A DNA stretch of 64,000 bases from Candidozyma auris (Eukaryota > Ascomycota > Pichiomycetes > Serinales > Metschnikowiaceae). Made by a program: the position numbers and the translations under genes. The notes under the pieces are model-generated. The model was not told the DNA's origin, searched no databases, and worked only from the letters and a program-made list of their open reading frames with translations. The stretch is from contig NC_072814.1 of the NCBI RefSeq assembly GCF_003013715.1, forward strand, positions 248,001 through 312,000, in the 5' to 3' direction. Of this stretch, positions 33,131-42,820 are shown one piece after another; position 1 is the stretch's first letter, and each line of letters starts with the position of its first letter.

Positions 33131-33847
33131 TCGCGCTGTGACCACACTCTTGCACTTGTTCCCTGTCAGCTGTCGTTTCTAATTGATGGCCGTTTCTCAC
33201 GAATCCCACTCCCTCCTTTTGCAGGGCACGCCTTTCCTTTTTTCCTTTTTTTTTGTGTTCGGTGTGTTCTTCTCATCCCTGACTTAAATCCCTCTCACTC
33301 TCGCAGCCACTTCGGCAGGGGCCGAGAATCCCGTTTGCACGGTCACACGAAAGCGGGTGTCCCACCGCCCGCTTGTGAGGGCTTCACTCGCGTTGCTTTT
33401 CTTGCATCTTCACTTCGTCGCTTCTCGCCAATCATCATGATCATCGCACACGTTGTAGCAACTTTGTGGCACATTGGCTGCCATCAGTATGTCTACTCCT
33501 TCACCTCCATTATCTAGAGTTCTTCTTCACGAACAAGCCTCAATTGACGAATTGCCATGATCCCTGGAGATGCAAGTCTGAAGTAACTGTGATAGGCTCC
33601 CTCAATGGCTTGGGACGAGTGCTTTTTCGGCGGCTACCACCTGGCCGCCCTCCAGTGGTAGATGCTGCGCACTCCGTCCTTCTCCTAGCCATCCCTACTT
33701 AATCTGGTGAAAGCCACGCATACTCCTCTTTTCCATGCTCGGTCGGTCTTAGCTCCCGGTTATTTTTACCAAAACTCTCTACACCACTGGAGGAACCTTC
33801 TACACCTGAACTCCATCAATTCATCATGTCGTTGCTTATGACCCGCA

Positions 33848-33885
33848 TCACGTGAGAGCCTTTACGTCACATGATGTGTCACGTG
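33848..33885. promoter_or_regulatory. Two E-boxes upstream of TSC11
   Basis: TCACGTGA at 33848-33855 is fully palindromic and CACGTG recurs at 33880-33885 (GTCACGTGC). Both fit the Cbf1-type motif. The second lies between the two candidate TSC11 start codons, which favours the downstream start at 33946. Confidence 0.5.
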
Positions 33886-33945
33886 CATACACGGTTACCG
33901 GCTACACCTATTCGATCCAACAACCCCATTCATCCTCCACCCAAA

Positions 33946-36900
33946 ATGCATCCAGAGGACCTGGCATCGAGGCGAACACCTCGCATGTCTATGTCACCGG
34001 ATCCCTTGGAGCATGCAAGCTTCTCCTCGCACAGCTCGAGGATACGCTCATATACCCTCGACAGTCTAAATATCAGCTCCATCGAGAACTCCAAAGGTCA
34101 CCACCAAAGACTCGAAGATTCGCGTCAAAATAATGTCCCCGAGCAGAATGTCGAGGCTGCTTCTTGGGTATTCACCGATATTCTCCAGAGCTTGTCTGTG
34201 AGAGAAAAAGACGACGTGTATCTGGTTATCACCAAGTGCAACCAGCTAGTGAGACTACTTCAGGAAACACCGGCATTGAAGCACGATATGGCCATCGACG
34301 TAGTTGTGAACCGTATCCAATTCATGTTTTACCATCCTGCCCCACAGCTACGATGTGCAGCGTATAGAGTTCTACGTTATTCAGTGGCTTCGCTGGACTC
34401 TATTTTGTTCATGGTGCAACTGAAGATTCTCATATCGATAATTGTGTCCTTTTCCGTTCCATGCCCTCTCCTCGAAAAGCAAGAGGCCCTCAAATTGGTC
34501 CGTGAGTTCTTGAATGTCCCAGATGGTGCAATTTTTATATCAGTTGGTGTGATTAAAGCTTTGGTGGCTCTCATAGAGCACGAAAGCGACGATAGTGGGA
34601 ACTCAGGCGCAAACCCCTCAAATCCTCAGGATGACCAATATATCATTCCTTCTTCATTCACGAAATTATGCACAGAGACGATCTGCGAAATTGCTGTGCT
34701 CAAACCACACATTGTGTTTCACGGAGGAGGCTTTCGGTTGATGATAAGTCTCATCACCAATGGACCGGCTGATGTGGCTGCGCCATGTCTTGCCGTGCTC
34801 ATGACAATATTAGACAAACCCGAGGCAAGACTCTTTCTACGAAATGGCCTCGATTTGACGTCTCTCACTTCCGTCTACTCACTCATAAATGACGATGATG
34901 ACGATGAAAGCAAGCAATCCAGCAGCCGAAAATATCATAATAGGGTCTTAAAGGTCACATTCCTCATCACTGTGTTCCTCAAGTGTTGGACGGGCATTAT
35001 TTGCTTTTCTCACAATAACTTTGAGGCCATTCGTATTATAGTCTCAAAGCTCGGTGGAAAGAGCAATAAGCTAAGGAGCATCATCCTTGATCTACTCCTT
35101 GATGTGCTCCGCATCGAAGCTATCCCCTGGCTTGAGGAGTCTTCGATATTCGATCTATTCACCAGCCTTCATGTCTTTTTGAGCCCTGAGGATCATCTGA
35201 TCGACAGCATACACCAAAAATACCTAGAACTTCCTCCTAACAGTTTTGAGAAGACAGTTGTCTCTCATTATCAAGGCCTCACTTTAAAGATCTTGCTTTC
35301 ATGTGATGTTGTGCCATTGATTTTTGGTATCATTGACAACTGTAAAGTCGAAGCAATCACCTCAAAAGCCATTCATCTCCTCACTAATATCTTCAAACTC
35401 TCTATGGATTTACTCCCGAAGAAATTCTTTCAGTCACATATTTCCGATGCTTACAAAAGGTCACTTTCGCTATCATCCATTTACCAAATCGAGGCGGCTG
35501 CAAGGCTACAAAGCAAAACCAATCTGGACGCTCGACAAAGAAGCGAGGTGAAGTCGCAAGTCAAGGACTTGATTGTTGAAGGCAGAGTCAGCATGGATGA
35601 TGCCGCTCTCAAAACGCTTGTAAATCGCACGAAGTTGCTTACTCTGAAAGACTTTGAGGATTGGGACTGGACACAAATTTCACATCTTTGTCAAGGACCT
35701 CTTCGAGACCAGAAAAGATTTCAAGATATTCAGGATAAATATCCTAAGGTTTTGAAGTATCTCATGTCATTTTTTCGGCCCTTCAAGTATCGGTTTAGTC
35801 GGATGCCTCTTCGACCTAGTGATACTTCGAAGCTTCGAAATCCAAAGCGCATCATTCTAGTTGGTTGTCAGCTACTTGAGGCCTTGGTCAACCATGATTC
35901 TGGTTTCCGATTTTTACTCGCAAGTAAGCTCATGACGCAAATAAGAGAGGCATTTGCGCAAGTTAGTCCTCGCAGCGGTATCTCTGCCAAGGATCCTATT
36001 TTATCAAAACGCCAACTTGAAACAACATTAAGTATAGGTTATGTCAATTTCGTCGGGGTTCTTTCATCGCATACCAGAGGTTTGGTCCTCTTAGAAGAAT
36101 GGAAATTCTTTCAACTCATCGATGGTATCATTGAGGGAAATGTCAATGACACTTCAAATTCTCACCTTCTTTTCAACCTATTGAACAACCTTGACTTCGT
36201 CATAAATAGTCCCTTGAGAGATCTACTCGTAAAGGTTTTGAGAGTTTCGCTGGCAGAAACAAAGCTCTTTACCATAGAAAATGTTCTTTCCAAGTTATTG
36301 AAAGTTGAAGAGTGTCAAGAGTTTGTGATTGGAAACCTTTCCAACCTCCTTGATGATGACAACTCACCTGTTGTTAAGCTCGCAATAAGTTACCTACATG
36401 AATTTTTCGTGTTGCAAGGGAACTTTGCAAGAATCAATATTCTTATTGATATGCGACCCTCTACCTTGATATTGTCGAAATATCCGCTTGGCAAGGAACT
36501 CTTAATGACATTTTGCAAGACAACAAAAGGATTTCGCTTGCTCAACGAGAGTAAACTCGTTCAACGTTATTTTACAGGAAGTGTTCGAAGCTCATTGACT
36601 TTTGAATATTTAGATCGTATCGAGGGCACGATAAAAAAATACCTATATCCATACCTGACTATTTTACAGCGTGTGCGTGGTGTCCCCAGCGATGACTGTC
36701 ATCATTTTTTCCACTACTTGCTTTCCACTGAGGACGGATTCATATTCTTTACGTCGCAGAGAGCAATCTTGGATGACATCATTAATAAGACATTTTCAAT
36801 TGTGCAAAAACTTCGCTTGCTTGATGAAAATGTAAAGGAACAATTGGAGCCCGAATTTTTGTATGCGAAAGCAAAGACCACTGCCATGGAGTCTGTCAGC

Positions 36901-37791
36901 AGCAAAGCGGAAAGCATCGAGAGTGACGATACTACTGATGAACTGAATCTTAATGAATCTCCCACTCGATTTATTGCAAGAGGCGACGTACCTATCATAC
37001 AACCAAAAGAACTGGTGATTGGAGTGTCTCACTTACCTATTAAATCTCCCGAGGAGGAAGAGGAGTATATGCTCAAGCGACTCAAACAGAACCTATGGAT
37101 TTTAGGTGAAATTGCCTCCTCTAAATACGGAATCCAAATCCTTGATCCCCTATACAATCCTAGTATGAGAACAGAACATGTTATTGAGTTGATGGTCCAG
37201 CTATTCAAAGGTGCAAAGGACTGGCAAATACGCGGCATAGCTTTCCATCAGTTGGGAAAGCTAGCTTCCACAAATGAGGGCATAGAAATGCTAGATGATA
37301 TTGGTTGGGTTTCTGTTGATAATCTCAACCCATTGGATCCGCTTCTCCTAGCATACCCTGAATCAATGCAGGGTGCAGATGTGTTCGATCTTGAGGTGCT
37401 TAATCCTTATAGAGATGCAACATACATATCTCTATTCGGAAACCACAGTGACGAATTATGGGCCAATCAGCAGCTAGATCTCGATGCAGATGATGGACTT
37501 GGCTTGCAGACGAACCAAAAGTTAGACGACAAAGCCTTGAGTTTAATTAACCACCTAAGTTCGGTGTTGGGTAAAATTGAGCGCAAAGCCACCAAAGAGT
37601 TGTTGCACATCAAGGCTAGCAATGGTGAGATTTTTGAAAATCCTAATCTTTTTTTGAAAACCATTCGACTTGTGGATAAGGGGAAATTCAAGTACAAGAC
37701 ACGCAGCTTCATTTTTGGCCTTTTTGATATCGTCAAGATAATGGAGGCATTGGTAAAACGAAGCAGGAGAAACACAAACGCCAAAAGATAA
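33946..37791 (+). CDS. TSC11: Tsc11/Avo3 (Rictor) subunit of TORC2
   Basis: Large alpha-helical scaffold of TOR complex 2, controlling Ypk kinases, sphingolipids and actin. 1281 residues from the ATG 33946. After a polar N-terminus, armadillo-like helical repeats run from about residue 70 (FMFYHPAPQLRCAAYRVLRYSV is the typical Rictor N-terminal block) to about 1000. The C-terminal Rictor block includes LKQNLWILGEIASSKYGIQIL and WQIRGIAFHQLGKLASTNEGIEML. The start is a choice: ATG-ATG at 33871 adds 25 residues, but 33946 has an AAAATG context and leaves an E-box outside the gene. Slightly shorter than S. cerevisiae Tsc11 (1430). Confidence 0.93.
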   Translation: MHPEDLASRRTPRMSMSPDPLEHASFSSHSSRIRSYTLDSLNISSIENSKGHHQRLEDSRQNNVPEQNVEAASWVFTDILQSLSVREKDDVYLVITKCNQLVRLLQETPALKHDMAIDVVVNRIQFMFYHPAPQLRCAAYRVLRYSVASLDSILFMVQLKILISIIVSFSVPCPLLEKQEALKLVREFLNVPDGAIFISVGVIKALVALIEHESDDSGNSGANPSNPQDDQYIIPSSFTKLCTETICEIAVLKPHIVFHGGGFRLMISLITNGPADVAAPCLAVLMTILDKPEARLFLRNGLDLTSLTSVYSLINDDDDDESKQSSSRKYHNRVLKVTFLITVFLKCWTGIICFSHNNFEAIRIIVSKLGGKSNKLRSIILDLLLDVLRIEAIPWLEESSIFDLFTSLHVFLSPEDHLIDSIHQKYLELPPNSFEKTVVSHYQGLTLKILLSCDVVPLIFGIIDNCKVEAITSKAIHLLTNIFKLSMDLLPKKFFQSHISDAYKRSLSLSSIYQIEAAARLQSKTNLDARQRSEVKSQVKDLIVEGRVSMDDAALKTLVNRTKLLTLKDFEDWDWTQISHLCQGPLRDQKRFQDIQDKYPKVLKYLMSFFRPFKYRFSRMPLRPSDTSKLRNPKRIILVGCQLLEALVNHDSGFRFLLASKLMTQIREAFAQVSPRSGISAKDPILSKRQLETTLSIGYVNFVGVLSSHTRGLVLLEEWKFFQLIDGIIEGNVNDTSNSHLLFNLLNNLDFVINSPLRDLLVKVLRVSLAETKLFTIENVLSKLLKVEECQEFVIGNLSNLLDDDNSPVVKLAISYLHEFFVLQGNFARINILIDMRPSTLILSKYPLGKELLMTFCKTTKGFRLLNESKLVQRYFTGSVRSSLTFEYLDRIEGTIKKYLYPYLTILQRVRGVPSDDCHHFFHYLLSTEDGFIFFTSQRAILDDIINKTFSIVQKLRLLDENVKEQLEPEFLYAKAKTTAMESVSSKAESIESDDTTDELNLNESPTRFIARGDVPIIQPKELVIGVSHLPIKSPEEEEEYMLKRLKQNLWILGEIASSKYGIQILDPLYNPSMRTEHVIELMVQLFKGAKDWQIRGIAFHQLGKLASTNEGIEMLDDIGWVSVDNLNPLDPLLLAYPESMQGADVFDLEVLNPYRDATYISLFGNHSDELWANQQLDLDADDGLGLQTNQKLDDKALSLINHLSSVLGKIERKATKELLHIKASNGEIFENPNLFLKTIRLVDKGKFKYKTRSFIFGLFDIVKIMEALVKRSRRNTNAKR

Positions 37792-37816
37792 CACATAAGA
37801 TGCATAGATAATTTCA

Positions 37817-38455
37817 TTACTCCTTTATCATATTTTTCCTCCGCTTTTTGGGCGCCAGTGACTGGGAATCGCTGAACTCTCTCACATCTTTGCCACGAAT
37901 TTCTACAGGTCTAAATTTGGATACTACCAAATGGGGATAGTTTCTTCTGACCCACATCTCAGTCTCCTGCGGATTTACTTCAACGGCATCCAATTCGTCC
38001 TGCTGGATCTCTGGAATCAGCTCATCAACTGTAAGGTTCACATTGTACGATCGTTTAAATTTGATGTCTTTGGGGTCATCTTCATTCGACATTTGTAAAA
38101 GTGGCTTTAGTGTCTCGGATAACTCTGGTTTCCTTTTGATAACGTTTTCGATTTTTGTGGTATCGAGCTTCAACGGCGTATCGAGCGACTCCTCCTCGTA
38201 ATCTTTAAGTTCAGCCATATAATCTAGCAAAGCGTCAATTTTTCGTCTGTAGTGATATAGCGTTTGTCTCTGAGCTCTTTCAGTGATTGCCAATTTATGG
38301 GACACCGCATAAACCTCGTTGAACCGACTTTGGAGGTCCTCGTAGAGCTTTGCGTAGTCAGTCTCATCCACTTCTTGTGGCAGTTGGTTCGAGTCACTTG
38401 CCTGAGTTTCGTGGCCTGTCTGGGCCAACGCATCCTCAGTTTTGATATCGGCCAT
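37817..38455 (-). CDS. Unrecognised acidic coiled-coil protein, probably nuclear
   Basis: 212-residue protein, ATG at 38455. A predicted coiled coil spans about residues 35-90 (DYAKLYEDLQSRFNEVYAVSHKL, then TERAQRQTLYHYRRKIDALLDYMAEL). A conserved-looking stretch ETEMWVRRNYPHLVVSKFRPV follows near residue 165, and the end APKKRRKNMIKE is a plausible nuclear localisation signal. The shape recalls small subunits of chromatin-remodelling complexes (for example the Iec3/Ies3 type of INO80), but I could not confirm this and assign no name. It converges on TSC11 (26 bases) and shares a promoter with ASF1. Confidence 0.75.
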   Translation of the reverse strand: MADIKTEDALAQTGHETQASDSNQLPQEVDETDYAKLYEDLQSRFNEVYAVSHKLAITERAQRQTLYHYRRKIDALLDYMAELKDYEEESLDTPLKLDTTKIENVIKRKPELSETLKPLLQMSNEDDPKDIKFKRSYNVNLTVDELIPEIQQDELDAVEVNPQETEMWVRRNYPHLVVSKFRPVEIRGKDVREFSDSQSLAPKKRRKNMIKE

Positions 38456-38944
38456 TTTCAAGCAGTTGAATATTTCAACGTTCTCTAGCTAGCCTTAGCT
38501 AGTAGTAAAGCGTGCACGGTGCAGGACGATGTGGTTGCAATTGTAAAATGTGGACATGATACTGATGGAGAATCCATGACTATTTTTAGGGAAAAAGCTT
38601 GGCCTCCTGTGTTTTTGATCATTCTATAACAAGGTAGCAACCAAAGTGTTTTAGATTTTGGATTTGTGGACAGCTGCGTATCGATTTCCAACGTCATGGG
38701 ACCTCGTAGAATCAATTTGAGAAACTACTACCTCTCAGATAATTATTGAACATACGATGTCGTTATTTTAGATGCTTATTAAGTATTGCTCAATAATGAC
38801 TATAGCACGATGTCATAATTTCCTATACTGTGCTGCTCCTAATGAACTTCCTGCACCAGCACGCTACGCGTCAAAAGTGCAACACAAACTTCACTCACTC
38901 GAATCTACCTGAACATCACCACCCTCGCATATCCCTCATAAATC
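38456..38944. promoter_or_regulatory. Divergent promoter of the coiled-coil gene and ASF1 with an MCB box
   Basis: 489 bases between divergent starts. ACGCGT at 38866-38871, 74 bases before the ASF1 ATG, is a perfect MCB element, the MBF site of G1/S genes; ASF1 is a G1/S gene in yeasts. No TATA box is evident and no gene is seen in the interval. Confidence 0.6.
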
Positions 38945-39667
38945 ATGTCCATTGTGTCCTTGCTTGGGATTGAGGTTTTGAACAATCCTGCTCGGTTTAC
39001 AGATCCCTATGAATTTGAAATCACGTTCGAATGCTTGGAACCTTTGAAAGAAGACTTGGAGTGGAAACTTACATACGTTGGAAGTTCACGTTCTCTAGAT
39101 CATGATCAGGAGCTTGATTCCATTTTGGTCGGACCTGTACCTGTCGGTGTGAATAAATTTTTGTTTCAGGCAGACCCGCCGTCTCCCGAACTTATCCCTG
39201 CAAGCGAATTGGTAAGTGTCACGGTGATATTATTGAGCTGTTCTTACGCGGGTAGAGAGTTCGTACGTGTTGGGTATTACGTCAACAATGAGTACGATAC
39301 TGAGGAGTTAAGAGAAAACCCACCTGCTAAAGTGCAAGTTGAGCATGTCGTCAGGAACATTTTGGCTGAGAAGCCTCGTGTGACGAGATTTAACATTGTC
39401 TGGGACAGTGAAGATTCGAATCCTGATGAGTATCCACCGGAACAACAAGTGGACGAAGACGAGGAGGAGGAGGAAGAAGAAGAGGAGGAAGAAGAGGAAG
39501 AAGAAGAGGACATTGATGAGGAAGGGGTCGAAGTTGGAGATGTTGAAGAGGACCTTGAAGAGGATATTGAAGATGACAAAGAATCCCAGACGAAATCTGA
39601 TAAAATGGACACAGATGCTGACCCAGGAAGTAGCGCAGACACGCCGAATGATAAGACGGAAAGCTAA
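38945..39667 (+). CDS. ASF1: Histone chaperone Asf1
   Basis: Nuclear chaperone that carries H3-H4 dimers for replication-coupled assembly and presents H3 for K56 acetylation. 240 residues: the immunoglobulin-like core (1-154) has [24 protein letters not shown] at its start, IVGP-type turn [18 protein letters not shown] and the H3-binding C-terminal strand RFNIVWD. The tail (about 165-240) is a long Glu run then Asp/Glu-rich, as in fungal Asf1. The Glu run is encoded by a GAG/GAA microsatellite at roughly 39460-39510. An MCB box lies 74 bases upstream. Core H3-H4 genes are 34 kb away in this window. Confidence 0.98.
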   Translation: MSIVSLLGIEVLNNPARFTDPYEFEITFECLEPLKEDLEWKLTYVGSSRSLDHDQELDSILVGPVPVGVNKFLFQADPPSPELIPASELVSVTVILLSCSYAGREFVRVGYYVNNEYDTEELRENPPAKVQVEHVVRNILAEKPRVTRFNIVWDSEDSNPDEYPPEQQVDEDEEEEEEEEEEEEEEEEDIDEEGVEVGDVEEDLEEDIEDDKESQTKSDKMDTDADPGSSADTPNDKTES

Positions 39668-39764
39668 AATTCATTGTGTAATAGATTTATAAGAGGAAAA
39701 TTAACAATTAATCGACTGTGACATTATATTTGGTATTTCAGTATTCGTAACAAGGACATGAGAT

Positions 39765-41183
39765 CTATGAATTTTCTATAAGGGAATTGATGACTTGGCT
39801 TAGGCTGCGAATAATTTCCTCGTCAAATTTGGAGGTTTTGTATCTGGTATTCCATTTGTCAGGATGCCAGCGAAGACGTTCTTTTTTTAGCAATGATTTT
39901 AGCGATTTAGGCTCACAGATGTATTCGTAGAATGCAGATACCGAGGTAGAGTCTTGAATGAGCTCAAGCATCTCTTCTTTGGAAAGTTCACACTCAAAGT
40001 GCAAAAGCAACGGAAGTTTTTCAGTGGAGCCGAGGTACTCCAGTCTCACTCGTTCTCTGTCGCCATCATCATAATCTGAGAGTTCCAGCAGGGGCGCCTG
40101 AAGGTATGGATCGTTGATGCGTTTATCGCCAACATGTAAGTCACTGTCGTCTTCGTCCATCAAACCAGCTGCGGACACAGGAAACTTACCCAATATCTCG
40201 TACTTCCCACCGGTAACCCCAGCAAAGTCGCCATTATTGTACGCATTCTTCAACTGCTGAGAAGGCTTGTGTGAAGAATATGTCGCAGTAGAGCGGGCCT
40301 GGGGAGTCTCGTATTTGAAGTGGATGTCTTGTTGCGGTTTCGCAAATGAGAAGCCATTCAAACTTTCAGAAGTATCTTCAGTGAAGGGCGATGGAGCACG
40401 AGAATTTGCAGGAGTAGATTGGCTAATTGGAGTGGACTCGTGCTTGGGGTTAGCCTCACGCCCTGGAGACACTGAGTCGTCAGTGAAGGAGCTTGAGTTG
40501 TCATTGCCTGCGTTGTTGAGCTTGTCAATGAGAGGTTCAGAACCAGCTGAAACCTTCTTCGAGCAAGACAAGTTGAGCAAGGGCCTTTTGATTTTGGACG
40601 GTTGCGAAGGTGTAACATCATCTTTGAACTTAAGCTTTTTTCGGGGCTGTGAGGGACACGGAGTGGAGTAGGAACTTGAAAAGCTGATTTTCAGGAGGGA
40701 GTCATTAGTGATGTTGCTTGAGATGGACATGCTTTTAGCCGAGGCATCGGTGTCTCGTATTCGCCCAGTGTCGAATGCCGGCGTCAAAATCATATCCAGA
40801 GATGTATCGTGTTTTCTCTTTCTAACAAAAATGGGTGGGAGCCTTTGCTCACCGTCATCAGTGACAGATTCCTCACTTGAGTAATCCGTTAAGATGGTCT
40901 GGTTTGCAGCAAGATCACCACTGTCCACATCTTTGTCTTCGTCAGAACCCTTGAGCTGGCTGTGGTCATTGTGCGAAATGTGTAGTCTATCTAATCTCTT
41001 CATTGGAGAAATCATCATAACGGTCTTGCCTGAATTCACGTGTAGAGGAGTTGAGACGCCGGCTAGAAACTCGTGGGTCACAGATGCGTCGGGGTTGAAT
41101 TCGTCGTTATCTGAGTCTGGCTGCGCTCGTTTATACCATGGTGGCGACAGAGCTGGGTCCAGCTGTAGTGAGCCTTGCGGCAT
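39765..41183 (-). CDS. Disordered protein with an NFKBIL1-like J-derived C-terminus
   Basis: 472 residues from the first ATG (41183). Most is Ser/Thr/Pro-rich, low in structure, with many SP/TP sites. The last ~90 residues are compact: SKEEMLELIQDSTSVSAFYEYI, then LKKERLRWHPDKWN and an amphipathic end EEIIRSLSQVINSLIE. The R-x-RWHPDKW segment matches the C-terminal J-like region of NFKBIL1 proteins, where HPD is embedded in a shortened J fold. The same frame stays open upstream to about 41345 (WRSPFGPRTRQLHLVVPC) without an ATG, so the true N-terminus may be longer through a 5' exon or a non-AUG start. Function unknown. Confidence 0.7.
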   Translation of the reverse strand: MPQGSLQLDPALSPPWYKRAQPDSDNDEFNPDASVTHEFLAGVSTPLHVNSGKTVMMISPMKRLDRLHISHNDHSQLKGSDEDKDVDSGDLAANQTILTDYSSEESVTDDGEQRLPPIFVRKRKHDTSLDMILTPAFDTGRIRDTDASAKSMSISSNITNDSLLKISFSSSYSTPCPSQPRKKLKFKDDVTPSQPSKIKRPLLNLSCSKKVSAGSEPLIDKLNNAGNDNSSSFTDDSVSPGREANPKHESTPISQSTPANSRAPSPFTEDTSESLNGFSFAKPQQDIHFKYETPQARSTATYSSHKPSQQLKNAYNNGDFAGVTGGKYEILGKFPVSAAGLMDEDDSDLHVGDKRINDPYLQAPLLELSDYDDGDRERVRLEYLGSTEKLPLLLHFECELSKEEMLELIQDSTSVSAFYEYICEPKSLKSLLKKERLRWHPDKWNTRYKTSKFDEEIIRSLSQVINSLIENS

Positions 41184-41345
41184 TGGTCTAGGAAATGAAT
41201 TTGTTGATGCTGTTGGTGTAAAGTGAGATGACTGCTTTGTTTGTTGTGATGCGAGTGTACTGCATGGAACCACCAGGTGTAGTTGCCTGGTGCGCGGTCC
41301 GAAGGGGCTCCTCCATGGCTGCGAATTCTTGATGCCATGGGCATA

Positions 41346-42820
41346 CTACTAGAAGGTATTAGTGTCGGCGTTCATTAATTACACCAATCACGGCGATTTA
41401 CGTGATATCATTTGGGTTGGCTATTGGTGTTTTGTGCAATACAAAGGGCAAATTTTGTCTTTTGAATAAATTTTCGATGATGCAAGAGCACATCACGATG
41501 GCATGGGCAGGCTTCAGGGACTCAGAGGCTTGACGACAAAGAGGATTCTTTCAATTCTTTGCTGTGAAACTCCCAGAACGTACTGTATTGAGGGCAAAGG
41601 CAACGAAGTTTTGCAAATTCTTCAATACGAGGCGTATTTTACGATGACGGAAATAGATAGATTATAAGGGAACACGTGGATCCGTCGAGTCACAACGCAT
41701 GAAAGTAGAGTTATTGAAGTCCATCTTTGATTAAGTAGCTCCCTGGAAGACGACACCTTAATTGTTCTAAGCCTGGTTCCTTTGAGTCAAAAATTTTGTT
41801 TTCAATTGCTTCGCCCGACACCACACAACGAGCATCGGATCATGGAATCTCAAGTCAAGTGTTACTCACATCATGTAGATACTGCTGCAATCAGGGGTTT
41901 TAAAAAAGAAAAAGCATCATTTCTGCTAGGGAATGCTGCTTCTTCTCCAAGAATAATACCACAATTCATCTCTGGCCAGATCATCACATTCCGTTCAATA
42001 CTACCTAGTCGCAATCCAGCCAGCGAGGTGCGAACAGAATATGAGACCACCTACTTTATTGCCCACCTGAGCTCCTGACCGACCAATGTCGCTATACAGG
42101 CATTAAAACCAGTAGACATTAACAAAAGTATCAGAGGATCTCTTATCTGTGGACCACTAAGAATTCCCATTATCAGGGCATTGTGGCCGCAAATCTGATG
42201 CACTCCCGCACTAGACAAAGAATAGGGTGGCCAATGCAATCAGCATGGGCCGCTGCGGGGGCTTAACCGATGAACCGATCCAGAAGCAACAATACAACAC
42301 CAAGGGGTTGATTTGATAGAGAGTAGGTATACTGTCTTCTTTTCTTTTGTTTCTGCTGGGTTTTGCTCCTCTTTTTCGGATCAGGACGTTTCCTGGTAAC
42401 ACTGCGAATTGCAGCCACTCAGAGGAATTTCCACGTCCGGATTAAATTATGAGTCTGGCACCGGTAAAACTGCACACCGCCGAGCTTTTTGCACCCACCC
42501 ACGTTTTCCCTCGCTAAGCTGCTTTGAGGAGAAGATCATCCAGAAATGCTACTGTTGGACATCTTCTTTTTTTTTTTTTATCATCTCCTGACTTTGTCGG
42601 CTGTGTAGAGTTCTGCTTTTCCTGACCTGCTCCGGTGGAGGTAATTGCCGCCACCTTCTCCCACGCATAGGTGGGCCAGGTTATGCACGCCTTATCTACA
42701 CAGCGCCACACAGCAATTTTTTTCCTTTGCGATTTTGTCCCTTTTATATAGCAGCCACATCTCTCCTCCATAACCCGTTACCAGGACTACATATTTCACT
42801 ACCACCATTTTGCCCAGCAC
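41346..42820. other. Intergenic region, divergent promoters (J-like gene / AEC transporter)
   Basis: About 1.5 kb with only short frames of no recognised family. CCAAT boxes occur near 41391 and 41430 on opposite strands. A T13 run is at 42567-42579. TATATA at 42745-42750, 71 bases before the transporter ATG, is its likely TATA box. No tRNA or repeat was found. Confidence 0.5.

Larger units (their letters stand above)
31468..33945. other. 2.5-kb divergent promoter region (Ser-rich gene / TSC11)
   Basis: No frame has a credible protein. The left part (31.75-31.95 kb) is purine-rich on the + strand, with an A12-type run. TTCTAGAA (31715-31722) followed by ATTT resembles part of a heat-shock element. 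A four-copy motif cluster at 33038-33130 and two CACGTG E-boxes near 33.85 kb are listed separately. Such length is unusual for this compact genome and suggests complex regulation of one of the two flanking genes. Confidence 0.55.

Noticed and set aside
32592..33517. Two ~142-codon plus-strand frames (32592-33020 and 33089-33517)
   Set aside because: Cys/Ser/Pro-rich, without domain or codon bias; they overlap the repeated YAGTGCGM regulatory motifs.
33871..33945. Use of the ATG-ATG at 33871 as the TSC11 start
   Set aside because: Possible, but the 33946 ATG has a better context and an E-box lies between the two; kept as an alternative.
41782..42078. 98-codon plus-strand frame between the J-like gene and the AEC transporter
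   Set aside because: Starts at TTG and has no family resemblance or codon bias.
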